The position numbers and the translations under genes are program-made. A stretch of 64,000 bases of DNA, taken from Costus lasius. Taxonomy: Eukaryota > Streptophyta > Magnoliopsida > Zingiberales > Costaceae. The notes under the pieces are model-generated. The model made no database searches. It was not told the DNA's origin and was given only the letters and a program-made list of their open reading frames with translations. The stretch covers positions 31,883,565 to 31,947,564 of the forward strand of contig CM050451.1 in the NCBI GenBank assembly GCA_027563935.2, written 5' to 3'. Positions 1-11,779 of this stretch are shown here, in pieces (the first letter of the stretch is position 1; every line of letters starts with the position of its first letter).

Positions 1-211
1 GACAACATAGGTCTCTGTGGGTTCGATATCTTTATTTATTACTTCGAGTATCTATGTACTTGCGGACACTACAAGTTAGGGACAACAAGTTTTTGGAGCC
101 GTGTCAGGGAGTGACAATAGCCCTGTACGCCAATACCTTTGGCCGCGACCCCTGAAATGAGTCTACCTGCTTGCATTTAATAGTGTGTACTTTCGGATCA
201 CAACAAGTTTT
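1..211 (+). repeat. 3' end of an Athila-type LTR (partial, enters from the left)
   Basis: Non-coding sequence directly upstream of a tRNA-Asp-type primer site, the position of the 5' LTR end of an Athila-like Ty3/gypsy element. A degenerate copy of the LTR/primer junction (ACAACAAGTTTTTGG followed by GAGCCGTGTCAGGGA) lies at about 82-110, some 118 bp before the better copy. The LTR start is outside the window, so the LTR length and the exact end (near 200-205) are not determined. Confidence 0.6.
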
Positions 212-230
212 TGGCGCCGTTGTCGGGGAC
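212..230 (+). promoter_or_regulatory. primer binding site, tRNA-Asp type (Athila-like element)
   Basis: TGGCGCCGTTGTCGGGGAC is complementary to the 3' end of plant tRNA-Asp apart from about one mismatch. Plant Athila elements use this primer. It marks the start of the internal region and agrees with the gag that follows. Confidence 0.8.
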
Positions 231-349
231 CTTCGTTTTGTCAATATTGAAGACATTGAGATTATTCCTAGACTAGGTTTTTATTTACTATTTTTTTTAT
301 TTCTGTTATTTTTTGTTTTTCTTGAAATCACTTGATCTGATTACTTTGC

Positions 350-2272
350 ATGCGCAGAAGTCTTAGGTCAGTTCCATTGGATCCTGAAATCAATAGAATA
401 CTTAGAGCGCGCAGGAAATTGAGATTAGAAGAGACATCACTAGAAGACTTACAAGAGATATCTCAAGAGACATCACCAGAAGAAATTGCAGAGATGGGAG
501 ATAATCAGAGAACACTTAGGGACTATGCAGCCCCTAATTCTCAAGAAATCCATTCTAGTATTGCTAGACCAGCGATAGAGGCTAATAACTTCGAGATTAA
601 GTCTACTTTTATTTCAATGATTCAACAGAACCAGTTTGGAGGATCTCCTCTAGAAGATCCCAACCAACACTTGGCCTTATTTTTATAATTATGCAATACT
701 ATCAATTTTAATGGTGTTTCTAACGATGCATTGAAATTAAGACTTTTTCCTTTTTCTCTTAGGGACCGGGCAAAGACATGGCTTCAATCTCATCCAACCG
801 GTACCTTCACAACTTGGAATTAACTGTCAAATTCCTTCTTGACGAAATACTTCCCCCCCAAGCAAGACACTTCAATTGAGAAATCAAATTACAAACATTT
901 CACAAAAAGATGGGGAGTCATTCAGCGAGGCTTGGGAGAGATTCAATGAACTACAGCGGAAGTGTCCTCACCATGGCATTGAATATTGGCTTTTACTGCA
1001 AAATTTTTACTATGGATTATCAAATAATATCAAATTAACTGTGGATGCTGCTGCAGGTGGAGCTCTTATGAGCAAAACACCAGATGCTGCCTTCAGACTG
1101 CTAGAGGAGATGACATTGAATCACAATCAATGGACTGCTGAGAGAGGAGTACTTTACAAGCCTTCTCAAGGTAAGGGTGATGGTGATGGATGGCGATCCT
1201 TAGCAGAGAAGGTAGACTTTTTGTGCAGTAAATTTAATTCTATGCAGACTGCTTCTATTTCTTCTATCACTTGTGAAATTTGTGGCAATGATAGTCATGC
1301 TTCTGAAAACTGTAGAATAGTTGTTGATTAGGGTAATGAACATGCGAATGCTATAGGGAACTATAATCAAGGTAGACCTAATGATCCCTATTCTAGCACC
1401 TATAACCCTGGATAGAGAAATCACCCCAACCTTTCATGGAAAAATAACAATTATGAGAGGGGACAAACTGAGAATAAAGGATTCCAGAGGCCAAATCCAA
1501 ACCAAAATCAAAATCAAAATCAGAATTCAAATATAGAATCCATGTTTGAAAAAATTATGGCCAGTCAAAATCAGTTTATGTCTAAGCAAGATAGGCAAAT
1601 TGGAGAGTTTATGTCTAAGCAAGACCAACTCATGTCAAATCAAAATAGACAAATTGAAGAATTTAAGGAAAGTTTTCATCAAATCAACTCCAGATTGGAA
1701 AGAGTAGAAGCCCACAACAAAATTCTTGAAAACCAGATTGCCTAGCAAGCTAGTGCACCTTACAGACCCCCTGGGAAATTGCCTGCAAAACCTGAGATAA
1801 ACCCTAGGGCACACTGTAATGCCATCATGACTAGAAGTGGGAAACAACTAGGAGAACCTAGAGGGAGGTTTGAAAACACTGAAAAAAGGCTTGATGATAA
1901 TGAAGAGGAATTAGAGTTAGGAGAATCCTCTTCACATGAGGAACCCCAAACTTGTTTACCACCTCAAAAGGGTGATAAACCTAAAGGAGATGAATCATGT
2001 GAAAAAGACAATCCTAACCTAATTTGCCTGCTCCTTACCAGCCACCAATACCTTTTCCTCAAAGGTTAGTTCAGAATAAATTAGACAAAAAGTTTGGCAA
2101 ATTCCTTGAAATCCTGGAAAAGTTTTATGTTAACATTCCATTTACTGAAGCTATTTCTGAAATGCCATCTTATGCCAAGTTTTTAAAAGAGATTTTGTCT
2201 AACAAAAGGAAATTAGATGATTATGACACATGCACTGTTACTTTAACTGAAGATTGTAGTGCTATCATATAG
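350..2272 (+). pseudogene. Athila-type Ty3/gypsy gag, decayed
   Basis: Structural Gag of an Athila-like retrotransposon, broken by frameshifts and stops. The N-terminal piece opens with ATG at 350 and runs to a stop at 688. The Gag core is readable through 689-875 (RDRAKTWLQ) and in another frame from 876 (SEAWERFNELQRKCPHHGI, then AGGALMSKTPDAA). A CCHC knuckle CEICGNDSHASENC lies near 1275-1316. The frame from 876 to about 2069 has in-frame stops near 1329, 1413 and 1743. The part with QNQFMSKQD-type repeats is low complexity and probably coiled coil. A third frame runs from 2024 to a stop at 2270-2272. The motifs are typical of plant Athila Gag; the gene cannot make a full product. Confidence 0.85.
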
Positions 2273-2998
2273 AACAAACTACCACCTAAACTGAAGGTTC
2301 CAGGTAGTTTTTCTATACCCTGTTCAATAGGCACTATGGCTTTTGACCGAGCCTTATGTGACCTAGGTGCCAGTGTGAGTCTGATGCCTCCTTCTACTTA
2401 CAGGAAACTAAATCTTGGAGAGCTAAAGCATACATCCATATCCTTACAGCTCGCAGATTCATCGGTAAAGTATCCTGTAGGTATATTATAGAATGTTCCT
2501 GTACATATTGGTAAGTTTTTCATTCCTGCGGATTTTGTAGTGTTAGACATGGAGGAAAATTCTAGAAATCCTATAATTCCTGGCAGACCACTATTGGCCA
2601 CTACTAAGGCACACATAGATGTGAAAGAAGGAAAGATTACTTTTGATATATGTGACAACAAGATTGAATTTAATCTTAATGATTCATTGAACAAGCTTTC
2701 ATACTCAGGATCATGTTGTAGTGTTGAGATATTTAATGATGATATTTATAATGTTTCAAGTTTGTTTGATGAAACCTCAAATAATGAATCTAACAATCTT
2801 TCTAAGGGTATTGATAAGAAATTGCAGAAGAAAAAGACAAGGAAGAAGAGAAGAAGAGGAAGCTCTAGATTGATTGACAAAATAGAAAGGATTCTGAGCA
2901 AATTTGGATACTATTTCAAGAATGAGCATTATGTTGGAAAATCAGGAGGGCAATTCTGGAGTTCACGATCAAATCCGAGTGTAAAAGGGTCAAGCTAA
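2273..2998 (+). pseudogene. Athila-type retropepsin domain fused to a pol tail remnant
   Basis: Continues the frame of the last gag segment after its stop. The aspartic protease motif LCDLGASVSLMP has its catalytic Asp codon at 2360-2362, and the flap-side motif IPGRPLLATTKAHIDV follows near 2570-2620, as in plant Ty3/gypsy retropepsins. An in-frame stop interrupts near 2488. A lysine-rich linker follows. No reverse transcriptase, RNase H or integrase core is present. About 2940-3000, read in another frame, resembles the C-terminal tail of Athila integrase, so I infer an internal deletion of most of pol. Confidence 0.75.
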
Positions 2999-3232
2999 TG
3001 ACCTTTAAATTATCGCTTTTTGGGAGGCAACATAAGCTTTCTAACCTCTATTTTGTTTTCTTTAACTTAATTTTAGCTTAATACTAATTTTTTTTCTTTT
3101 ATTTTTATAGGAAAATTGAGATTTGATGCAAAATACGGGACTGCCATAAAGTGGATTACGGTACCGTATTTTCGGTCGGTAAGTTATTTTACGAGCCGTA
3201 ATTTGAGTTTTCAGATTTTCAAATATTTATAT
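2999..3232 (+). other. Athila pol-to-env spacer remnant
   Basis: Non-coding and AT-rich. It contains GCTTTTTGGGAGGCAAC (3015-3031), a phrase typical of the region after pol in Athila elements. TATAT at 3228-3232 is the left target-site copy of element E. The sequence continues at 36781 on the far side of the nested insertion. Confidence 0.6.
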
Positions 3233-4554
3233 TGATGTAGGGACATCTTCAAGGGTTAATTATGAGTGACATCATTTTGGAAAATTGTTGCATGTTGATG
3301 TTTTGAACTTGTTAATTTCATGCACTTCATGTGATTGTAATGTTGCTACAAACTATATTTGCTTTCAGCACTTGTTGTTTTATGTTGTAGCTAGGACTAG
3401 CCTAGGTTTACTTTGAAGTCTTTATGTTTTTTTGTAGTGGTTGTGATAGGTTGTCATAGTCTAGGTTCATGCGCACCTGTATTGCACATGCTGCACCTAA
3501 CCTCCCAACCCTGAAGTGACCTTGGCATAATGAAAGTTCCGCTCCAATCAGCCCATTGAGAAAAGACAATGTCAAAGACAAGCCAGTTCATGATCAGACT
3601 CAGCTCAAGTGTCAACTTCAACACACCAGCCCAAAGTTAACTCGAGTTCATGTCCAGCAACTCCATCCAAGTTCATCCACCTCATTCAGTCAAACCCATG
3701 GAGATCCCATGACGCATTCAATCCAAAATCAAATGGAGATCCCAAGAAATATTCAATCCCAAAACCAAATGGAGACCCCATGAAATGTTCAATCCCAAAA
3801 TCAAATGGAGATCCCATGACGCATTCAATCCAAAATGGAGCGTCATGGAGATCCCAAGAAATACTCAATCCAAAACTAGGTCAACCATCAAGATAAATTG
3901 AAGATAGCTTGCGCAAATATCCATGTCCAACTCAGCGCAAGGACCGACCACAATAGCCTATCAGAATAGACCAAAACGAGAAGGCGCCAGCAAGTGAAGA
4001 ATACCAAGGGTTATTTCAGACCAAAACAAGGAGGTGCCAGCAAGTGAAGAATACCAAGGGTTGTTTCAGAATGCCAAGGGTCGTTTCTATGTTGGGAGGA
4101 AAGGTTTTAAGCGAGCGTTGTTCACTCTTGCACTTAGTTATGAAAATTATGAATTTGGTAAACCTTGTGATAGCGTGTGGAAGAGTCGAGCTTGCTCCTC
4201 TTTGGGTTGAGCTTGCTCCCCTTGGTTCCGGTTACCATTTCCATCATCCACCTTCATCATCTTCCCTGTCGATCATCCATAGTCATCCATCCCACAATTA
4301 CTATTCCATTGCCGGTGTTGACATCTCCAATGCATTAGCATCTGAACTGGAGTTGAACTACATCAGATCTTCGTTCCAACCTATGATAATCCGCAATCGA
4401 ACCTTCCTGCCTAGCCGGCTCAGGAGGAGTTCGAACCCTTTCCTTAAGGGTCCTAAGGTATTTTCCTTCCATCACCTTCATTCCTGCACTTACCGTGTGT
4501 TTTAGAGCTACATACCTAGGGTGATTCTTGGGCTAGGATTTCCATCCATCATCA
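3233..4554 (+). repeat. element E 5' LTR
   Basis: Matches 35458-36780 nearly base for base with scattered substitutions and small indels. It begins TGATGTAGGG and ends CATCATCA. It contains internal tandem repeats at about 3698-3880 and 3985-4080. The short ORFs inside it reflect those repeats and are not genes. Confidence 0.9.
3698..3880 (+). repeat. 35-36-bp tandem repeat inside the element E LTR
   Basis: About four to five units, each starting ATGGAGATCCC (3698, 3733, 3769, 3805, 3845) and containing a TTCAATCC-type core. The same array occurs in the 3' LTR near 35924-36105, so it predates insertion. A second two-unit repeat of about 51 bp (CCAGCAAGTGAAGAATACC) follows near 3985-4090. Confidence 0.85.
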
Positions 4555-4555
4555 G

Positions 4556-4567
4556 TGGTATCAGAGC
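4556..4567 (+). promoter_or_regulatory. element E primer binding site (initiator-Met tRNA type)
   Basis: TGGTATCAGAGC one base after the 5' LTR end. This is the standard plant initiator-Met tRNA complement for minus-strand priming. Confidence 0.9.
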
Positions 4568-5745
4568 ATACCTTAGGTGCTCTTGGATTAGTCTGCTGTT
4601 TATTTCATCTAAGTTTGTTTACGCTGAAATTTTCTACACTCTGTTTCTGTTTATCTTCTCTGAGTTTCGGTTGTGTCTCTCGCTGCCGTCTCTTTCTTTG
4701 AGTCGCTGATCTATATTTATGACTTTACACGCCTTGTCTATTGGAGTTCTGAACATTTTCTCTGAGTTTTCTGGTTGAGTCTGTGTCTCCTATGGCTGTT
4801 GAGACCATCTGCTGCATTTTCTGACTTGTGTTACTCTAATCCCAGTTGTTGATGTTTTCTGGATTGTTGATTGTATCTCCTCGCTGCTCAAGTACTGGCT
4901 TACCTTGGTTAAATCTTATCCTGATTTTCTGCACTAAAACTGTTCGCTGGATTTCCTATGCTGAAATTTCTAAATTCCAACTTTGTTACTGTAGTTTACT
5001 GGGCTAAGCTGACGCTGTTGCACTTTAGCTTTGCTCTTGCAATTCGGAGCCCTCATCTGATAGGGCATTCTGACTCTAAGAGGCACATTTGGTGCGAGTC
5101 CCTCTCAGCGTGAGGTGGATCTCCATCCTGAATTGCTAAAGTGATACAAGAAGTTCTAGCTTTTTCTGATTGTGCTAAAATTTACTGTTACTTACCATTT
5201 ATAGTGTTGATCTCGGCTGATCTTATATTTGCTGTAGTGTGAATTTTACCTTACCTGCTAGTGGTTGATCTGAACCTCTATTTTCTGAATCGTGAGTTGA
5301 GTTTTCACAAAGATGCGAGCACTCTACCTGCTGGATTTCTATCTCTGAAAATCTTTTGTGTATTTCTGGAAATTTGGGTTTTTCAATCACACAAACTGTT
5401 TGGAATCTTGTCCAGTTCTGTTTGCTGAAATTCCTAACACTGTAGCTTACCGTTTTGCTATTTCTGAACTCTGGACTGAACGCATTTGGTTTTCTCAAAT
5501 CCTATTCGTTAAAGCTCTACTGCATTTCTGATTTATGCTTCTAACATTACCAACTTGTTGGATCCGTTTCCAAACCTAGTATTGAACCTGTTGCTGCATC
5601 CATACGTCTTCACTGCTACTATAGATTGAGTTCATATGTTGCACCTTGTTGAACATTTGCTAAGCCTGACCTCTACATGCTCTGCACTTGTGTTATATAT
5701 ATACATTGTTGTGACATTGAGTTAACAGCATGTCTAAAGGAACAA
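4568..5745 (+). other. element E untranslated leader
   Basis: About 1.2 kb of pyrimidine-rich sequence with many CTG and TTCTG words and no supported ORF. It separates the primer site from the gag start. I see no motif I can assign. Confidence 0.6.
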
Positions 5746-5980
5746 ATGACTATCATGCTCAAAACTATACCGCACTCATATGCACAACACCATTGGGACC
5801 AAGGTTATAAAAGTCCAGACACACATCATATAGTTACTCCTTCAACTAGGGAAACCAGTGGTAGATACTTTAGAAGTCCACCTTACTTTGATGGGAACTT
5901 AGACTCCCATCAGTTCCTAGATTGGCTACAACATGTCGAACAATACTTTGAAAGGAGTGTTACACCTGAAGATAGGAAGG
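5746..5980 (+). pseudogene. element E gag, N-terminal part (interrupted by A1)
   Basis: Start of a Ty3/gypsy-type Gag. ATG 5746 is preferred because the frame holds the conserved segment YFDGNLDSHQFLDWLQHVEQ, the opening of the Retrotrans_gag domain; the same frame is open further upstream. The frame is broken at 5981 by A1. GAAGG at 5976-5980 is repeated at 33795-33799, after which the same frame resumes. The gene was therefore intact across this point before A1 inserted. Confidence 0.85.
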
Positions 5981-7664
5981 TGTAGGGTCCCCTTCAAGGG
6001 GGAGCGAAACCCTAGAGTGGCGCAAGTAAATTCTTTTGGCAGCGGATAAAGGGTTTCATGAGGATCGCATGTAATATATGTTCATATGATCAACCTTAAA
6101 CAATGTAAAGATCGGAAGAAGATCATACCAAAGCCATTGATTCGAATGGGGACTTGGAAGTAGAGAGTGATGCCGCTCTCCTCCAAAGAAGACGCACACA
6201 AGAAGATGTCGCCTACTTCCTTTGGCGTTCCTTGTGCTAGCAAGGGCCCAAGGTATCCTTGATCGCTTGAAGGGATGAAGAGATCTTTGCTTGGGCGAAT
6301 TCTCCTTTTTGTCCACCTCTCTTACACCAGAAATGCAAGTCTCTCGTCAAAGCCAAGAGAAGGTGACGAGAATAGAATCAAGCGTTGAGGCGTTGATGCA
6401 AGTGGCGCTTATTACTTTCCAAAAAATAGCAAGCAATGAAGTCATGCGCCCATGATCTCAAAACTGATCAAAACGCCTCAAGCTTTGAACCATGCGTTCA
6501 CACATGTGAACCGGTTCAATTTTGGTCTGGTTCAAAGACCAATTAACCCAAGCTATTTGGTCTAGATCACATTAAACCCTAAGGTTCCAGATCTAACCGT
6601 TCATCTCTTGATGCTCCTGATCTGACCGATCTAGCACCAATTCTCTCGATCGAAGCTTACCGATCTCAAGCCCTAATCAATCAAACATGATCAGACCAGA
6701 TCTCACTCACAATCAGAGATTAAATCCCTTTAAACTGAACCCTGACAATTCAGTCCACACTATCTGACTTAAGTAAGCCATATCATCAAATTGTGCGACC
6801 CTGAGGGTTTCCTTTAGATGTCGGTAACGATAACTTACGTTATCACGATCAGTGAGGGGTATCTAGCAACACATCACTGTCTCCCGATATAAAGGAAAGA
6901 GTCTTCCAAGACTACACCCAAACCACAGCACAAGTGTGAATCCACTTCACCAGGCATACATGTTTCCTTTGCCACTGGATGTTCTTATTGGACAAGCGTG
7001 TCAAGCCTGTAGCTCCAATATGATGAGCATGATTAGATCAGATGAACATAGTCACCTGGGTATGGCCATACACTTTCTCAATCATCTCATTTAGGGGGGG
7101 CCCCTTCAGAACATCACACTCCTTAAACAAGGAGACGGCAATCCTATATCTATCACTAGTGCCCTAACATGACTCATGATCATTATCCAAGATAGTCTAT
7201 AACCATTATGTTTCAAATGATATTGAACTACCTCAAAACAATGACAATCATCATTTAGAAACACAAGTGATCTCAAGTCAGAGGACATGTGCCACTTGTT
7301 GCAATCAAGGATTATTCACATTGTGACAAGCAATTGAATATCCTAGTAGGGTCTGTCCAGTACATCCAATGTACCCATGAGTCTACATCTTATTCCATGC
7401 TCGAAGCATCCTATAAGATTAGAACACATATTAGTCTCAATCATATCAAGGCTGTCTCATGTTCACCAAGATATCTCGACTAAGGACATAGAGCATGTCA
7501 GCCTAGCTGAACAGCATTGAGACATTATTCAGAAGTACACTTATTGCAGCAGACAATGTAACAAACTGAATAACAACCATTGCCTTTATAAACATAAGAG
7601 TTTGTACATGATACTGAAAGAATCCCAAGGCCTCAAACATTAGCCTTAAGGGCATACCCCAACA
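5981..7664 (-). repeat. A1 3' LTR
   Basis: 1684 bp, reading from TGTAGGGTCCCC to CCCCAACA on the plus strand. It carries the family's LTR modules: the palindrome GTATGGCCATAC at 7060-7071 and the inverted repeat GATAACTTACGTTATC at 6829-6844. The small ORFs inside recur at the same offsets in the other family A LTRs and are not genes. Confidence 0.93.
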
Positions 7665-7680
7665 ATCTCCCACTTGCACT
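7665..7680 (-). promoter_or_regulatory. A1 polypurine tract
   Basis: In element sense AGTGCAAGTGGGAGAT directly abuts the 3' LTR. The identical tract precedes the 3' LTR of all five family A copies and the 3' LTR remnant of element B. It is the expected plus-strand priming site. Confidence 0.85.
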
Positions 7681-7684
7681 TAAT

Positions 7685-10056
7685 CTAATGGTTGAGAAAT
7701 CTCAAACCCATATTATTACAGTGCTTCTCATGCTTCTGCTGCGCCAGAGGCTTGGTAAGCGGGTCAGCCAGATTGTCATCTGTATGAACCTTGCAGACTT
7801 TGATCTCGCCTCGATCAATGATCTCCCGGATCAAATGAAACCGTCTCTGTATGTACTTGGACTTCTGGTGCGACCGTGGTTCCTTTGCTTGTGCTATTGC
7901 TCCAGTGTTATCACAGAAGATAACCAAAGGATCAGCACTCGAAGGAACAACACCAAGTTCCTGAACGAACTTTCGAATCCACACTGCCTCCTTAGATGCT
8001 TCCGAGGCTGCAACATACTCGGCTTCTGTTGTGGAATCAGCAACAATAGACTGTTTGATACTTTTCCACACCACTGCTCCTCCATTCAAGCTAAAAACAT
8101 AGCCTGATTGCGATCGGAAATCATCCTGGTCCGATTGGAACGAAGCGTCAGTATATCCTTCTATACTGAGTTCTTCCTGACCACCATATATCAAGAACAT
8201 ATCTTTGGTCCTCCCAGATATTTTAAAATGTTCTTGACTGCAATCCAGTGCGCCTGACCTGGATTACTTTGGAATCGACTGGTCACGCTTAACCCGTAAG
8301 CGATGTCAGGGCGAGTACACAACATCGCATACATAATGGACCCAATAGCCGAAGCATAAGGCGTATTGTCCATTTCATCTTTCTCAGTCTGTGTTTGTGG
8401 ACACTGACTCTTTGAAAGATTCAGACCATGTCTGACTGGAAGATATCCTCTTTTAGAATTCTCTAAATGGAATCTCTCCAGGACCTTATCGATGTAAGTA
8501 CTCTGGCACAGCCCGAGAAGCCTCTTAGATCTATCCCTGTAGATCTTCACACCTAATACATAGGCTGCTTCTCCTAAATCTTTCATCTGGAAACATTTTC
8601 TTAACCATGCTTTAACAGCATGCAGTTCAGGAATATCGTTTCCAATGATTAAGATATCATCGACGTAGAGGACTAGGAAAGTAATCACGCTCCCACTAAA
8701 CCTCTTATATACACACGGGTCATCTTCGTTCTTGATGAAACCAAACTCACAGATTGATTCATCAAAACGTATATTCCAGCTTCTAGATGCTTGCTTAAGT
8801 CCATAAATAGACTTCTTTAACTTGCATATTTTATGACGATCTGATGGATTGGTGAAACCTTCAGGTTGTGTCATATACACATCCTCATCCAGTTTTCCAT
8901 TAAGGAAAGCGGTCTTCACATCCATTTGCCAGATCTCATAATCATAATATGCCGCTATCGCAAGTATAATCCGAATAGACTTGAACATGGCTACAGGAGA
9001 GAAAGTTTCATCATAATCTATCCCGTAGATTTGTTTGAAACCTTTCGCAACTAGCCTGCCTTTATAGGTAAGCACGTTACCATCCATGTCAATCTTCTTC
9101 TTGAAGATCCATTTACAGCCTATAGGGATTACTCCCTGAGGCGGATCAACGAAATCCCAGACTTGGTTATCTGACATGGAGTCCATCTCGGCTCGCATAG
9201 CTTCAAGCCATCTAGCTGAATCCGGTCCACTGACCGCATCCGCATAAGTTAGGGGTTCATCATTATCAATGATGTAGACTCCGTCATAGCGCTCAGGCTG
9301 TCGACGGATCCTTCCCGATCTTCGCGGTTCCCGTGATATCTGAGCCTCAGGTTGTTCAATAACCTGTTCTACTGGCTTAGGCTCATCCAACTGTGCTTGA
9401 CTACTTTGTCCTTCCTCTGGATATTCATCCAGCTTTATTTCTCTCCCACTGGCCTCTTGCAGAAGAAACTCCTTCTCAAGAAAAATAGCCGTCCGAGCAA
9501 CAAATACCTTGTTCTCTTTGGGATCATAGAAATAATAACCCTTAGTTTCCTTAGGGTAACCGACAAAGATGCATTTCTCAGATCTGCTCTCTAGTTTCCC
9601 AGAGGCGAGCTTTTTGACATAAGCCTCACAACCCCAGATCTTGATAAATGTCAAGCTAGGCTGTTTCCCATACCATAACTCATATGGAGTCTTTGAAACT
9701 GCCTTGGATGGCACTCGGTTTAGTACCTTTGCAGCTGTTTCCAGTGCAAATCCCCAAAAGGAGTAAGGTAGAGCAGCCTGACTCATCATAGAACGAACCA
9801 TATCAAGTAATGTTCTATTTCTCCTCTCGGACACACCATTCCATTGCGGTGTTCCTAGCGGAGTGAGTTGTGAGATAATCCCACACTCCTTCAGATAGTC
9901 AGTAAATTCTCGACTTAGGTATTCACCACCTCGATCAGAACGAAGTGCCTTGATATTTCGGCCTAGCTGATTTTGTACTTCATTTTTGAACTCTTTGAAC
10001 TTGTCAAAAGATTCACTTTTATGTCTCATTAGATAGACATACCCATATCTACTGAA
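7685..10056 (-). pseudogene. A1 gag-pol, C-terminal part: integrase core, RT, RNase H
   Basis: The distal part of the A1 polyprotein. Reading leftwards it holds the integrase region (RSDRGGEY, then NGVSERRNRTLLD), the copia RT with QMDVKTAFLNG and YVDD, and RNase H with GYTDASF, STTEAEYVAAS, CDNTGA and HTDDNLADPLTK, ending at a stop at 7685. A 1-bp deletion near 8211-8216, in the linker between RT and RNase H, shifts the frame, so the RT frame ends at 8191 and RNase H lies in another frame. Its N-terminal half continues at 28338-29849 beyond A2. Counting both halves and the missing base gives 1295 codons, the family length. Confidence 0.95.
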
Positions 10057-11765
10057 TGTTGGGGTATGCCCTTAAGGCTAATATTTGAGGCCTTGGGATT
10101 GTATCAGTATCATGTAATAAACTCTTGTGTTTATAAAGGCATGGTTATTATTCAGGTTGTTACCTTGTCTGCTGTAATAAGTGTACTACTGAATAATGTC
10201 TCAAAGCTGTTCAGCTAGGCTGACATGCTAAATGTCCTTAGTCGATATATCTTGGTGAACATGAGACAGCCTTGATATGATTGAGACTAATATGAATTCT
10301 AATCTTATAGGATGCTTCGAGCATGGAATAAGATGTAGACTCATGGGTACATTGGATGTACTGGACAGACCCTACTAGGATATTCAATTGCTTGTCACAA
10401 TGTGAATAATCCTTGTATGCAACAAGTGGCACATGTCCTCTGACTTGAGATCACTTGTGTTTCTAAATGATGATTGTCATTGTTTTGAGGTAGTTCAATA
10501 TCATTTGAAACATAATGGTTATAGACTATCTTGGATAATGATCATGAGTCAGGTTAGGGCACTAGTGATAGATAGAGGATTGTCGTCTCCTTGTTGAAGG
10601 AGTGTGGTGTTCTATAGGGGCCCCCTAGATGAGATGATTGAGAAAGTGTATGGCCATACCCAGGTGACTATGTGCATCTGATCTAATCATGCTCATCATA
10701 TTGGAGTCACAAGCTTGACCTGCTTGTCCAATAAGAACATCCAGTGGCAAAGGATACATGCATGCCTTGTGAAGTGGATTCACACTTGTGCTATGGTTTG
10801 GGTGTAGTCTTGGAAGACTCTTTCCTTTATATCGGGAGACAGTGATGTGTTGCTAGATACCCCTCACTGATCGTGATAATGTAAGTTATCGTTACCGACA
10901 TTTAAAGGAAACCCTTAGGGTCGCACAATTTGATGATATGGCTTACTTGAGTCAGATCGTGTGGACTGAATTATTTTGATTCAGTTTAAAGGAGTTTAAA
11001 CTCTAATTGTAAGTGAGATCCAGTCTAATCATGTTTGATTGATTAGGGCTTGCGATCGGTAAGCTTCGATCGAGAGGATTGATGCTAGATCGGTGAGATC
11101 AAGAGCATCATGAGATGAACGGTTAGATTGGAAACCTTAGGGTTTAGTTGATCTAGACCGATTGGCTTGGGCTGGCTTGGTTTGGCCTTTGGACCGAACA
11201 CATTTACTTTGAACCGGTTCAAGAGCTTGAACGTATGGTTCATTGTTTTGGCGTTTTGATCGATTTAGTGATCATGAACGCATGGCTTAATGGATTTTCC
11301 AATTTTGGAAAGTCATTTAGCGCATGTTCCCTTGAACGCCAAATGACTTGAACGCTCCATTCAACTCTCGTCTCCTTGCTCTTGCTTGACGAGACTTTGG
11401 CGTGGAGAAGGCGAGGTCTTGGTGGAGGTTCGGCAAGCCTAGACATCATCTCTCATTTCCTTACCATACGAGAGGGACCCTTGAAGGACCTTGCTAGCAC
11501 AAGGATCTCCAAGGAGCAAGCACATCATCTTGTGTGCGTCAACTAGGGAGAAGATCCCTTTTGATCTTTCTCTTCCAAGTCGCCATCTTCCTCATGGCTT
11601 TGGTATGGATCTAAACTTCATCAAGTTGATCATATTATCTTGCTAAGATCCATGAAAAACCCTTGCTTCCGCTTGCAATTTTTATGCGCCACCCTTAAGG
11701 GTTTTTCGCCCCCCTCTTGAAAGGGGTTTCATCTGCTTGCGCTCCCCCTTGAAGGGGACTCTTCA
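10057..11765 (+). repeat. A2 5' LTR
   Basis: Starts TGTTGGGGTATGCC, ends GGGACTCTTCA. A TATA-like TTATAT at 10827-10832 precedes a region conserved across the family. The inverted repeat GATAAT-GTAA-GTTATC at 10875-10890 would fall in the early transcript, and the palindrome GTATGGCCATAC is at 10648-10659. The promoter assignment is inferred from position; no start site was mapped. Confidence 0.93.
10875..10890 (+). other. LTR stem-loop, GNRA-type loop
   Basis: GATAAT GTAA GTTATC: a six-pair stem (one U-G pair) with a GUAA loop, about 45 bp after the TATA-like box. Counterparts in element sense are GATAAC GTAA GTTATC in A1, A3 and A5 and GATAAT GAGA ATTATC in A4. The stem is kept while its sequence changes. 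Confidence 0.55.
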
Positions 11766-11767
11766 AT

Positions 11768-11779
11768 TGGTATCAGAGC
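11768..11779 (+). promoter_or_regulatory. A2 primer binding site
   Basis: TGGTATCAGAGC, two bases (AT) after the 5' LTR; initiator-Met tRNA type. Confidence 0.92.

Noticed and set aside
3609..3896. ORF with repeated Asn-Gly-Asp-Pro-Met phrases, possibly a repeat protein
   Set aside because: The repeats are a 35-36-bp DNA tandem array inside an LTR, open in more than one frame.
4044..4709. ORFs of 153 and 62 residues on the plus strand
   Set aside because: The first lies in the E 5' LTR and recurs in altered form in the 3' LTR; the second spans the primer site. Neither has a domain.
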